A stretch of DNA of 64,000 nt from Aurantiochytrium sp. KH105 (taxonomy: Eukaryota; Sar; Bigyra; Thraustochytrida; Thraustochytriidae), in contig BGKB01000174.1 of NCBI GenBank assembly GCA_003116975.1, forward strand, positions 62,001-126,000, in the 5' to 3' direction. Both the position numbers and the translations under genes were made by a program. The notes under the pieces were generated by a model. It searched no databases. It was not told the origin of the DNA and was given only the letters and a program-made list of their open reading frames with translations. Below are positions 10,659 to 20,300 of the stretch, piece after piece (the first letter of the stretch is position 1; each line of letters opens with the position of its first letter).

Positions 10659-11345
10659 GGCCGCGCCCCGCCTCGCCTCGCTCTCGCGCCACCGCCCGCC
10701 GTGCGGAAGGAGACGCGCAAGGCCGCGCCCCGCGCCTCTCTCCGCTGGCGCCCCGCGCGCGGACGCTCGAGCCGGGTCTGCCGGCCTCGCCCGGCCTGCG
10801 CCGCGCCGCGCGGCCTCGCGAGCGCGGAGCCGCAGTCAATCAGCCAACGAGAACGAGCGCGGCATCAGCCAGAGTACTAGGCGACAGGTAGGAAGTAGTT
10901 GAACGCGATCGAATACTAGCGTAGCTTACTGCTGTGACGGACCGCTAGCCGAGTAGAAGACAGCCCGCCCGAGACTGGGACTCGTCTCGGCTCGTCTCGC
11001 TCGACGCGCTCGAGGCCAGCGAGCCTGGCTGTGAGGCGTGCATGGAATGCAACGAGAGGGGGGAGGCGAGTAGGGGGAGAGAAGTATAGCGCAGAACCCG
11101 GAATGGAAAGTCGTGCATGAAGTGCTATGCTAGCCAGTCAGACATGCGGTACATAGATGCATGCATGCTATGCATGGCAATGCAATCCGCGACGTGGTCA
11201 CCAAGCAGCAGACAGTGAGCACAAGAAGAACGAAATCAAGGTTGCCCTCTACAGCGCAGGAAAGAAGAAATGAAATGGAACATGACTTGTCGGAAATCTG
11301 AGAAAGATGAAAGAAAGTGATCATTGATTTTTTTTTACAAAAAAA
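10659..11345. promoter_or_regulatory. Upstream region of the TTL-like gene
   Basis: Spacer between two leftward genes: GC-rich next to the TTL-like start, AT-richer toward the reductase stop. It contains 5-bp-periodic CTCGT/CTCGG units (about 10980-11015) and a cluster of ATGCATGC/TGCATG palindromes (about 11156-11185). No gene is seen. Confidence 0.5.
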
Positions 11346-12212
11346 TCAGATTTTGGCCTTTTGAGAGCGCGAAGAACCCTCAATCTTGCGCGAAAACCCG
11401 GAAACCTGCTCGCGAGGAACTCTTTGAGGAGAAAAGAGCCACTGACCACCGTCGACGACAACGATGTCACCCGAAATAAAGGAGGCCGCCTCGGTGCAGA
11501 GAAAGAGCGAAGTGAGACCGATGTCTTGCGTGGTTCCAACGCGACCGATCGGAATGCCCGCGGCAATCTTCTCGTTCTCATTGCGCCCGCCAGAAAGCTT
11601 CGTCAAGCCCGGGGTGTCTGCAATAGGACCTGGGGCAATGCCATTGACGCGAATTCCGTATGTGCCCCATTCGAGCGCGAGCTGGCGCGTCACCGAATCA
11701 ATCGCACTCTTTGCCGCCGTGGCATGCGTTTGGTACCAGGTGGCACTGTAGTGCAAGGTTGCTGAAATGTTAATGATGACACCGTTACCCGATTCTTTGA
11801 GCGCAGGAAAGGCGCAGCGGCACATGTTGAAGACACCAAAAAGATCAATCTCCAGCACAGTGCGGAAGGCGTTGAGACTCATCTCCTCGGCTGGGGCGAG
11901 AAAGTTTCCGGCCGCAGAGTTCACCAGCGTGTCGAGACGGCCGAATTTGGACACCGCGAGGTCCACGACGCCCTTGGCGTCCTCCTCTTTGCGCACATCC
12001 CCTGCGTAGTACGCCGTCTCGATGCCGCGCTGCTCCAACTTGGCGCAGGCATCCTGCAGGAACTGCTCTCGCCTACCCATAATGACCACCTTGGCTCCAT
12101 GATCGCCCAGCGTTTTCGCAATGCCGAACCCGATTCCGGACCCCCTTCCCGTCACCAGAACGACGCGCCCGGCAATGACGTTCGCCTTGAAGGGCGAGTC
12201 CACGTCCGCCAT
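11346..12212 (-). CDS. Peroxisomal 2,4-dienoyl-CoA reductase (SDR family, DECR2-like)
   Basis: Reduces 2,4-dienoyl-CoA with NADPH during peroxisomal beta-oxidation of polyunsaturated fatty acids. The 288-residue product has the Rossmann signature TGRGSGIG at 21-28, NSAAGNF, an ISATL strand, a lysine in the THATAAKSAID helix, and VNGIAPGPI, which match DECR2 closely. The usual SDR YxxxK tyrosine is absent while the Lys is kept, as in DECR-type members. The C-terminal tripeptide is AKI, a variant of the PTS1 peroxisomal signal (animal DECR2 ends AKL). The start is the ATG at 12212; the frame runs further upstream only because the pentanucleotide repeat stays open. No introns. Confidence 0.93.
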   Translation of the reverse strand: MADVDSPFKANVIAGRVVLVTGRGSGIGFGIAKTLGDHGAKVVIMGRREQFLQDACAKLEQRGIETAYYAGDVRKEEDAKGVVDLAVSKFGRLDTLVNSAAGNFLAPAEEMSLNAFRTVLEIDLFGVFNMCRCAFPALKESGNGVIINISATLHYSATWYQTHATAAKSAIDSVTRQLALEWGTYGIRVNGIAPGPIADTPGLTKLSGGRNENEKIAAGIPIGRVGTTQDIGLTSLFLCTEAASFISGDIVVVDGGQWLFSPQRVPREQVSGFSRKIEGSSRSQKAKI

Positions 12213-12632
12213 TTTTTCTCCTCTGCCTGCCCTGCCTTGCCTTGCCTTAGCTTGCTTTGCTTTGCTTTGCTTTGCTTTGCTTTGCTTTGCTTTGCTTTGC
12301 TTTGCTTTGCTTTGCTTTGCTTTGCTTTGCTTTGCTTTGCTTTGCTTTGCTTTGCTTTGCTTTGCTTTGCTTTGCTTTGCTTTGCTTTGCTTCGCTTGCA
12401 CCGAGTCCCGCTCTGATCTTGCTGGCGCTGATTCGGATCTGCTCATGGGACTCGAGCTCGAGGTCAGGCGGGTAGGACAAGAACGAGAAACACACAACAT
12501 GTCGGACCGATTTTGCTATTACGGAGTCTCTGCTAAAAAGTAAGGGTCCATTTTATTTTCTTTCCGAGTGGCCCGGCCGGCGCTCGCGGGGCAAGGCGAG
12601 GCAATGCGGGGTAAAGATCAAGAACGCTCGCC
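12213..12632. promoter_or_regulatory. Reductase upstream region
   Basis: Lies between the Mob1 stop and the reductase ATG, both leftward. It is dominated by the GCTTT array annotated separately, which ends about 40 bases before the reductase start, so it is in the 5' UTR or core promoter. Confidence 0.5.
12254..12390. repeat. GCTTT pentanucleotide array, about 27 copies
   Basis: Perfect GCTTT units for about 137 bases, ending in a GCTTC variant. Read on the coding strand of the reductase it is AAAGC. It is open in every frame, so it produces spurious AKQSK or FALLC ORFs on both strands. Confidence 0.97.
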
Positions 12633-13653
12633 TTAGGTGGACTGCTTCTTGTACTCCTCGACCATGCGGTCGCAGGGTCCCTTGAGAGCCTTCATTTCTT
12701 TCTCGTCCTGTTAGATGAAAAAAAAAAAAAAAGGGATCGTGGAGGAGAGGAACGAGATCGCACGGGCAGCAGGGCCAAGGCAGGTTTAGCGAAGGTCGGT
12801 TAGTAAGGCGATAGACTGCGGAATACGGCGAGCAATGGCAATTCACTTACAACAAGGCCAAATTCGAGAATGAAGAACATAAAGTGCTTGAAGCACGTGT
12901 TCAAGTGCGCAGCGGCGTCGAGCTTCTCAATGGTGGCAAAGTGCCGGTGGTAGATAATGGCAAAAATCCTGTGTCGGCCAGACCGGGGTGCAATCGAGAC
13001 AAAAGCGTAAGTTAGTACCACTCACGGTCAATCAGAAAAGAAATCGTAACGGGACAGCCGGAACGAAGCTCGCTTGCATAATGGATCGTCATGAAGGGCG
13101 TCCGCGTGACCAACGAGAAAGGCGGAAACGCAAGAAAAAGCAGCCCCTGCTCCCCCCAAACAGGCATGTGAAAAAAAGAAACGTACCTAAAGAGCCTCTT
13201 GAAGATGTCCTTGACGTAGTTCTTGAATTCTGATGGAAAGGCCTGGGTTTCAGAGACAGGGAAAATGTCCTCATTGTTGATCTGGTCCTCGGTCCAGAGC
13301 AAAACAAGGTCGACGTATTCGGGCGAAGACACACGCATTGGTTTGGTCACTTGCACGCCATCCGCCCACCGGTACTCGAAGCCAGGAGGGAATCCATCAC
13401 CAGCCTTGGTGTACTTGGCAGCATCGTCGGAAACGAGGCCGTAGAGAAGCGAGATTTCATTGAAGAAGTCCACCGTGTTAGCAGCAAGCCATTCGTTCAA
13501 ATCCTCGTTATCCGGGAGCGTCACTGCTGCTCGCAGGTTGCCAGATCCCAAGGTTCGCTTCGTGTAAGCCGAGAGTGTGCTCCGCTTGGCGGTCGCATGC
13601 TTCTTCACAGGCCGCAAGGTAGACTTGTTGGCGCGAGATTTAAGAAAGTTCAT
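12633..13653 (-). CDS. MOB1: MOB kinase activator 1 (three exons)
   Basis: Mob1 binds and activates NDR/LATS kinases in Hippo/mitotic-exit signalling and cytokinesis. Exons on the minus strand: 13653-13187, 12968-12851, 12707-12633. Introns are 218 and 143 bases with donors GTACGT and GTAAGT and acceptors CACAG and AACAG. The spliced product is 219 residues, the usual Mob1 length. Exon 1 encodes TLGSGNLRAAV, LPDNEDLNEW, NTVDFFN and the WADG and KRLFR blocks; exon 2 continues IFAIIYHRHF, AHLNTCFKHF and EFGLV; exon 3 ends in KKQST. The zinc-binding Cys pair of human MOB1 (FCTEASCP region) is replaced by a shorter loop without Cys, while the AHLN and FKHF histidines remain. Single ORFs split this gene, so exon joining was done by eye from homology. 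Confidence 0.95.
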
Positions 13654-14369
13654 CTTTTATTTTCTTTCGGACGTGCGCCACGGCCACGTTCTCCTCGAGC
13701 TCCTCCTCGACGGCCTTCCGTCGAGCTCGTTCGTCCGCGACGACAAAGCAGTCGATTTCCTCGCGCTGTACGAGGGTAACCGCCCCCCTCTCACTGCCGA
13801 AGCCGCGCGCGGGCTTCACGCCGCAACTCGACCGAGGCTTTCACGGAAACCCGCTCTTCTCCGCAGGCTCCCGACGCGGCGGGCTCGCTCGCTCGCTCAC
13901 TCGCACGCACTCGCTCCTCGCGCGTTGCCGGACTCGTGAAGCGAATTGGCCTCGCGCCCGCGCCGAGCGCGCTCTGCCCACCCTCTTGTACCCCGCACCG
14001 GACACCGTGACAGTAGGTACAGTGCCGCTGATCAAGGTATACTGTGTTTGGTACGATATCGTACCAGACTAGGCGACATGAGTCACTGATCCATATGTGG
14101 AGCGAGCGGGGTCCTGAACAAAGTCGGACCTTTTCCGTGAACTGTGGTGTCAAGGCGCCGATGACGGCTCTTTTCTCCCTACTACACTCTCTATGTCTCC
14201 CGCGCGCACACCCCCAGGCGCGTGAGAGTGAGGCCAAATTTCCAATAATGATGAGTGCGAACAAAAGAGCAAACTCGCTTATACAGTGTAGTTTACCGGC
14301 AGAATCTCTCTCTTCATCACTGCTGCTATTGCTGCGATTGCTGCGTTTGCTTGGTTGCTATTATTGCTA
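13654..14369. promoter_or_regulatory. Mob1 upstream region with an 18-bp palindrome
   Basis: Between Mob1 (start at 13653) and the HDAC stop. GC-rich near Mob1, AT-richer toward 14369. It contains the palindrome at 14049-14066 and no credible ORF. Confidence 0.5.
14049..14066. promoter_or_regulatory. 18-bp perfect palindrome TGGTACGATATCGTACCA
   Basis: Self-complementary over all 18 bases, with no spacer, about 400 bp upstream of the Mob1 start codon. The shape suits a homodimeric DNA-binding protein, but no binding partner can be named from sequence. Confidence 0.4.
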
Positions 14370-16733
14370 TTACTGCTCCTGTCCTTGTTCCTGCTTCGAG
14401 GTTTGCTGTTGTTGTTGTTGTTGTTGTTGTGCTTGAAGCTCGCGGTCGAGCTTGACGTAGTCGATTTCCTTGGACGCGGCCGCGCGGCGCGGGCGCTTGC
14501 GCTCTGGCTCGCCAGCAAGAGCAGCCAAGGCTTGCTCACGCTCCTTGACAAGATCCAGCTCACGCTGCTGCTCCCAAACAGAGTCCTCCGCATCATACAC
14601 CTCGGTGCTTGAAGACTCGGTGAGCGCAGCAACATGTGCGCACACGGATCGCGCAAAGGGACTGATGATCTGGCCTTGAATCTTGTAGCCGCCTTCGAGA
14701 ACGGAAACGACCCTGCCCTTAGCAGTCTTGTTCGCAATCTTCACAAGTTGACGCGTCAGCCAATAGTAGTCGTGTTCCAGCACCGAAAGGTAGCCCATGT
14801 TGATGTCGTCGCGCACGTGAGCATCAAACCCTGCCGAAATGATAATAAGGTCTGGCGCGAACTCGGCCAGCTTCGGCAGCACATGAACACGCCAGCTCGT
14901 ACGCCATTCCATGCGGCTCTTGCTGTTCTGTCCAACGTCGATGATACGCGGATCGCCCGGCCCCGGCTTCGAGTAATCGCCAAATCCATAGTTGGCGCCG
15001 TCGCTTGGGTAAAACATGCCCACCTGCGGCGGCGCATACGGATCCGGGTCAAGTCCAGGCACGCGTTTTCCATAGCCGTGAATGGAAGCGAAAAAGATAT
15101 TGTCCGGATCTTCTTCGCTCAACCACGGCTTGTACGTCGGCTGCGTCACCTGGAGATCGCAGAATGCCGTGTCGAGACGAGTCTTGTGCTCGCCGGGCAC
15201 CACGTTCTTCACGCAAGCCTCAGTGCCATTGCCGTGATGCACATCAAAGTCAATGATCGCAACCTTCTTCACCCCCTGGTGTCGATAGACGCTCCTCGCG
15301 TAGGCAGCGCCGATTGCCGCGTTGCTGAGCAGGCAGAATCCATACGATCCAGCTGGGTCCAGCTTACTCGTAACGACGCCGCGCGGGCCAGCATGGTGGC
15401 CCGGGGGTCGCACGGCACAAAACACATTGCGGTACTCGCCCTTCATCACACTGTCAATGCCATTGCAAACCGAGCCAGCCGCGTACAATGCGGCCTCAAA
15501 GCTCTTGCCCGAAATGGACGTGTCGCTATCCAGTTCTCCGATCTCATTCTCGTCGAGCTGTGCCGCGAACGAGCGGATTTTCGACACGTACATGTGGTCA
15601 TGAACCCGGAGAATGTCCGAGATCTCAGCCTGTGTTGGCTTGCCCCACGCCAGCGAAGGCGCCAGCCGTGCGGAACGCAAGATACCAATCTCGTCATTCA
15701 AAAGCACCTTGAGACGGTTCACATTCTCTGGGGGCACGTCAAAAAATCCGCGATTGCGCGTCCACGCAGGCCTGCACGTGTAGTGTCGCTCGCAAATCTC
15801 GTGCGCGAGAATCAGCGTCTTCTTGCTTGATCCGGGCGCAGACGCACCACCATTGGGCAGGCCGCCTTCACTGCCGAGAGCGGCGAGCACCTGCTCGTGG
15901 CCGTGCAGCCGCGCCCAGTCTGCCGGCACGCGGCCCCGGGCGTCTTTTCGCGACGCCGCTTCCGCGTCTGTTGCGAGGAGGATCTTGACACCTTCAGCAA
16001 AACCATTTGCAGCAGCAACATGAACGGGCGTCATGCCAAACTCGTCGCCCTGCATCACCAGCGCCTTGCGCGTCTCAGCAGGGACACTCTCATTGTCTAG
16101 AACAGTCTTGAGAATCTCACCGTGGCTTGTTCGGCTCGCAATGTGAAGCACATTTCTTCCCTCGAGGTCCGTGATTTCCCACTTGGTATTGGCCCCGCCG
16201 CAACGAATGACCGTGGCGAGAGCCTGTGGTTCATTGAACTCTGCGCAAAGATGCAGACACGTCCTCTGGAGATCGTCTTGGGCATCGAGATTAATCGTAT
16301 CCGAGCCAATCGGGCTGTTCGCGACCACGGCGGGATGGTCTTGCGCAGCGAGGACAGTCTCAAGCGCCTCGAGAGCGAAGTCGCGACACTTTTCCACAGA
16401 TCCAACGCCAAGGATCAGGTGTGACAGAGGAGCCAAGTTGCACGTAAGTCTCTTTTTCGCGCCTGCTGCCAGTAATACACGGAGGCATTCCATTTGTCGC
16501 CAAAGAATCGCAACGTGCAAGGCTGTGCAGCCTTCATGGTCACGCTTGTCCAGGAGTCTCGCGCGGTGAGTGGCTTCCCATTTGAGCAGTTTCTGATTGC
16601 GTCTCTCTGGGTCTTCCTCGTTGTCCTCCGCGATCGTCTTACGGTGCTCCAGATAGCGCACGGATGCCATATGCAAGTCGATCAGCCGCTTCACGGCCTC
16701 CACATCGCCCTTTTCCGTGGCGTTATGCAGCAT
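14370..16733 (-). CDS. Class II-type histone deacetylase with N-terminal ankyrin repeats
   Basis: Zn-dependent lysine deacetylase. From the ATG at 16733 the product is 787 residues. Residues 1-330 contain ankyrin repeats (DHEGCTALHVAIL, RNVLHIAS, GMTPVHVAAANG). The deacetylase domain follows, with PPGHHAGPRG, IDFDVHHGNGT (Zn ligands), SAGFDAH (Zn ligand) and LEGGY near the end, diagnostic of the class II/HDA1 arm. The C-terminus has a basic KRPRR segment and a Q-rich tail. The true N-terminus is uncertain: the frame stays open upstream through an Asp-rich GTC/ATC tract to an undetermined base at 16901, and no in-frame ATG exists before that N, so the protein may begin further upstream with an acidic leader. 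No introns seen. It is head-to-head with the Nup188-like gene. Confidence 0.9.
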   Translation of the reverse strand: MLHNATEKGDVEAVKRLIDLHMASVRYLEHRKTIAEDNEEDPERRNQKLLKWEATHRARLLDKRDHEGCTALHVAILWRQMECLRVLLAAGAKKRLTCNLAPLSHLILGVGSVEKCRDFALEALETVLAAQDHPAVVANSPIGSDTINLDAQDDLQRTCLHLCAEFNEPQALATVIRCGGANTKWEITDLEGRNVLHIASRTSHGEILKTVLDNESVPAETRKALVMQGDEFGMTPVHVAAANGFAEGVKILLATDAEAASRKDARGRVPADWARLHGHEQVLAALGSEGGLPNGGASAPGSSKKTLILAHEICERHYTCRPAWTRNRGFFDVPPENVNRLKVLLNDEIGILRSARLAPSLAWGKPTQAEISDILRVHDHMYVSKIRSFAAQLDENEIGELDSDTSISGKSFEAALYAAGSVCNGIDSVMKGEYRNVFCAVRPPGHHAGPRGVVTSKLDPAGSYGFCLLSNAAIGAAYARSVYRHQGVKKVAIIDFDVHHGNGTEACVKNVVPGEHKTRLDTAFCDLQVTQPTYKPWLSEEDPDNIFFASIHGYGKRVPGLDPDPYAPPQVGMFYPSDGANYGFGDYSKPGPGDPRIIDVGQNSKSRMEWRTSWRVHVLPKLAEFAPDLIIISAGFDAHVRDDINMGYLSVLEHDYYWLTRQLVKIANKTAKGRVVSVLEGGYKIQGQIISPFARSVCAHVAALTESSSTEVYDAEDSVWEQQRELDLVKEREQALAALAGEPERKRPRRAAASKEIDYVKLDRELQAQQQQQQQQQTSKQEQGQEQ

Positions 16734-16754
16734 GAACTCGGAGGCATCGTCCAC

Positions 16755-16787
<33 letters not shown>

Positions 16788-17206
16788 ATCATCGTCATCG
16801 TCGTCATCTTCATCATCGTCGTCATCGTCATCGCCATCGCCATCGCCATCCTTGGCTTGGCGCGCCACCTTGGGCGCCCCGTCGTCGTCGTCGTCGTCGT
16901 NCCGCACTTGCGCGCCCGCGGATAGCGCACTTGCGGCGCCGCGGATAGCCCACTTGCGGGTAACGACGGCCGGAGCTCTGCTAAGCTCCTCGAGGGAGAC
17001 CAATTTTATCCATCCAAGCTTGCAGGCAGGCAAGCAAGCACGCAAGCGAGCGAGCGACGCGAGGCCGAGGCGGGGCGGGGCGGGGCCGCGGGTCCTGCGC
17101 GCGCGCGACGCGGGCGAGGCGGCGGCCGCGGAGAGAGCTGAGCTGAGCTGAGCTACGATTTGGCCTGGCTGGCCTGGCTGGCCTCGGAGAGGCGAGATAA
17201 GAAAAA
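16734..17206. promoter_or_regulatory. Shared upstream region of HDAC and Nup188-like genes
   Basis: Divergent spacer. The left part (16734-16900) may be acidic N-terminal coding sequence of the HDAC; base 16901 is N. The right part has 5-bp-periodic GAGCT (about 17133-17152) and TGGCC/TGGCT (about 17160-17182) units ending about 25 bases before the Nup188-like ATG, whose context is AAAAAATGA. Confidence 0.5.
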
Positions 17207-17340
17207 ATGAGCTTCTTCAACTTTGGCGCCGCCAACGGGGCGAACACGGACGCAGCTGCGAGCGCGACCACGGCACCAACATTCTCGTTTGGGGCTGCCA
17301 CCGGAGGGAACGAGTCAAATGAGGAATCGTCTTCATCGAC

Positions 17341-17376
<36 letters not shown>

Positions 17377-20300
17377 TGAGAATGGGGAGACTGACCAAGG
17401 TCCAAGCAAGGCAAACGACGCCACCGCCTCGAGCACGGGGGATCCAGCGACTCCTGAAAAAGGCTTCTCGCTAGCACTCATGCCACGAGGAACATCAGGC
17501 AACAGCGACGGCAACAGTAGCCCGAAACGTGGCCTCGGCAGCACAGCGCTAACCGCAGTGAAAGACTCGCTCTCGAGCAAAGATGTCCTCAAAATTGTCG
17601 GTCTCGAAAACCAGGGCCATGACTGGTTCACCACAGAGGCACTGGCGCTCGCGTGCACTGGCGAGCGACTGGGGGGTATGGGTGCCATCACCAGTCTCGA
17701 AGAGGACGATATTGCGACGCACTTTCCCGGAGATAGCCTCGTCAAACTCTTGGATGCCTTCCCGCGACGATCGCAAGACGCAGCGCCCGCTCGAAGCCAG
17801 GCTTCAGGCAAGACTCCTCGTTTGCGCGCCAACTTTGTAGATGAAGTTTGTGAAAGACTGGACTTGAGTGACGCTGCTGGCAGGGCGTTGGTGGCGCGCT
17901 TCCTCGGGGCAAAAGAAGAGGTAGGCTTGGGCATTCGTCGCGCCAACGCCAGGAGACACGAAATCCTCCGCATCGTCCGTCGTAGTAGCGCAAAACGCGC
18001 CGCTGTCGAAGAGGCGCTGTCAGACGTGCGCTCCTTCGCCGAGCTCGATGCCATCGACTCCGTCGTTGGTCTCGTCTCGCTCAGCGACGATCGCTTTCGC
18101 GCGACACTTCAGGCCGACATCAAGCTAGCTCGCGACAACAGCAACGAGATTGTCTTTGGCCTGCGCAGGAGTGAGAGCCTTCTGAACGAGGTCGAGCGCC
18201 GCTTTCAAGGCGAACAGTCTGCCTTGCTCAACGTCGTCGTGCTCATGTCTCGCGCCGCTGCCGACAACGACAACCTGGCGGCTTCTGATAACAAATGGCA
18301 CCAATTCGCTTGCGAGTTCATCGATGAGCGCTGCGAGTTTATCATGGATCATGCACTGACCATCTTGGAGCGCAAGGACCTTCCCGAAAATCTGGAGCGT
18401 CAGCTCTTACGCATTCTCTTCCACATGCCCGTTCGAAGAGAGAAAAAGCTGCTGCTTCGACTGCTTCGGCCCAAGCGAAGCAGCCTGATCAATCGCGTTC
18501 CTTACGTGTCACGCATCCTCTCGCTTTTAGACCGTCTCCGCGCTGGCTACAGCGAAGACCTCAAGGACGCGGTCATCGCACTCGATGCGCCTGCCGTAAG
18601 TCTAGCCTGGGCCGCCTTCGTCGCCGACGAAAACGCATTTTCACGCAGCTACGCGGCGGGTTTCGAGTCTCTCGGCAACGTCAGCAAACAGACCGAGTTC
18701 GCTCATCCGCTCCTTCCCGTCGTCACCACGGCAATCGAGAACTTTGGCATCGACGAGCTCCTTGATAGCGAGTCAGACTGTCTCTTTGTGGCAAAGCTTT
18801 GTGCGGCGGCCTTTGCCGGCCGTCCCGAAGCTTGCGACGCCTTTTGGCGCAACGCCACGCATACGTTGCGAAAGCTGCTCGCGCAATTTTCACACTTTCC
18901 GAATGCCTTTCTCGAGCTCTGTGGCGCTCTTGTCGCAAGCGAAAACAGCGCCAGCTACGCATACGCGTACGTCGGCAATGAGATTCGTCTCTCCAACCTC
19001 GCGCTCTTTTGCAGTCTTGTCAAGCATCTTAACCGGGCCAACCTTGCGGCCCGCTTCGACATGATCAAAATTACCCATAACGTGGTGCGCTCGCACCTCG
19101 GCGATCCCTATCTCGTGGAGACGCTTCGTAATCTTGCCGAGAAGTTTCCTCAGCACGTCCTCACAATTCTCGCGAACGAAGCCGACCAGGCCTCTGCGTT
19201 TCCCGTACTCGGCGTGATCCGCCGTCAGCTCGAGCAAGCTACTGCGGCCGGCGAGTACGCTGGTCTCTTGCACGGCATCGACCTCATCAATATGCTCATT
19301 CTGCAGGTCGAGCGCGAGCATTACTCTTCAGAATTACACGTGGCTTTCCAGGATTGCGGCGCGCGATGCTCGCGCGCCGAGCTTTCGCGGCACCTCCGGG
19401 TCCTTGGCTATCACGGTTCCGTTGACGACGCCACGCTTCGCAAACTTGCTCCGTCTGGTGCTCCCGCTGAAGTAGAGCCTTCGCGGCTGATGCAACTTCT
19501 CAGCCTTGGCGAGGGCGCCTTCTTTCGCGTCCTCGGGCTCTCGCTGCAGGGAAGACGCGCTCAAACCCGGCGCTTCGTTTTTCAGGCTGTCAAGCTTGTG
19601 CGCGAAGTCTTTCGCAGCCACCGCGGCTGGCGCTTCGCTTCGCAAGCCCAGCGTTGGGACATTGGCACTCGCACAACCCGCATTCTGCATCGATGCGCGG
19701 AAATGCCTTTTGAAATGGATGGCGTGCGCGCTAAAGTCATGGATGACATCATGAATGACACCGCAACCCAAGATGCCCTCATTGCCAACATTTTGGCGCT
19801 CAAACTTCCTCGCGCTGTATTTGCCCAGGAACTTGTCGTGGCCTCCCTCGATCTTTTATCCACAATTCTCGAACTCGACGGTTCCGGGACGCAAAAGATC
19901 GCTCTTCTTTGTCGTCAAGATCTCGCGGCAACAGTTGCCACCTACATTGGCTTTCCCGCCGAAGACGATCGTATTCCGTGCGAGTTTCCTCTGCAGCGTC
20001 TCGCGGTCCGCGTTCTCGAAAATTTTGTCGTTTCGCTCGATGCCTTCCGGCGCGCCAAGCAACAAAAAGCAACTGGAGGCGGCCCCAAGGGTCGACTTCT
20101 TGGCGGTCTCAAGTCTGGCCCAGGTGTCGCGGATGGCATCGTTTCCACCGCGTCTACGCATCAAGGCAGTGCCCATGGCCTTGGCGGCGCGAGCGGTTCG
20201 GGTGGGACGAGCGCCTCTTTCGGTGGTGGCGCAAGCGGAGGCGTTCCAAGTGTCGTGGCCATGCTCTCCAAGGCGGCGATGCTTTCAGACGATGTCGCCA

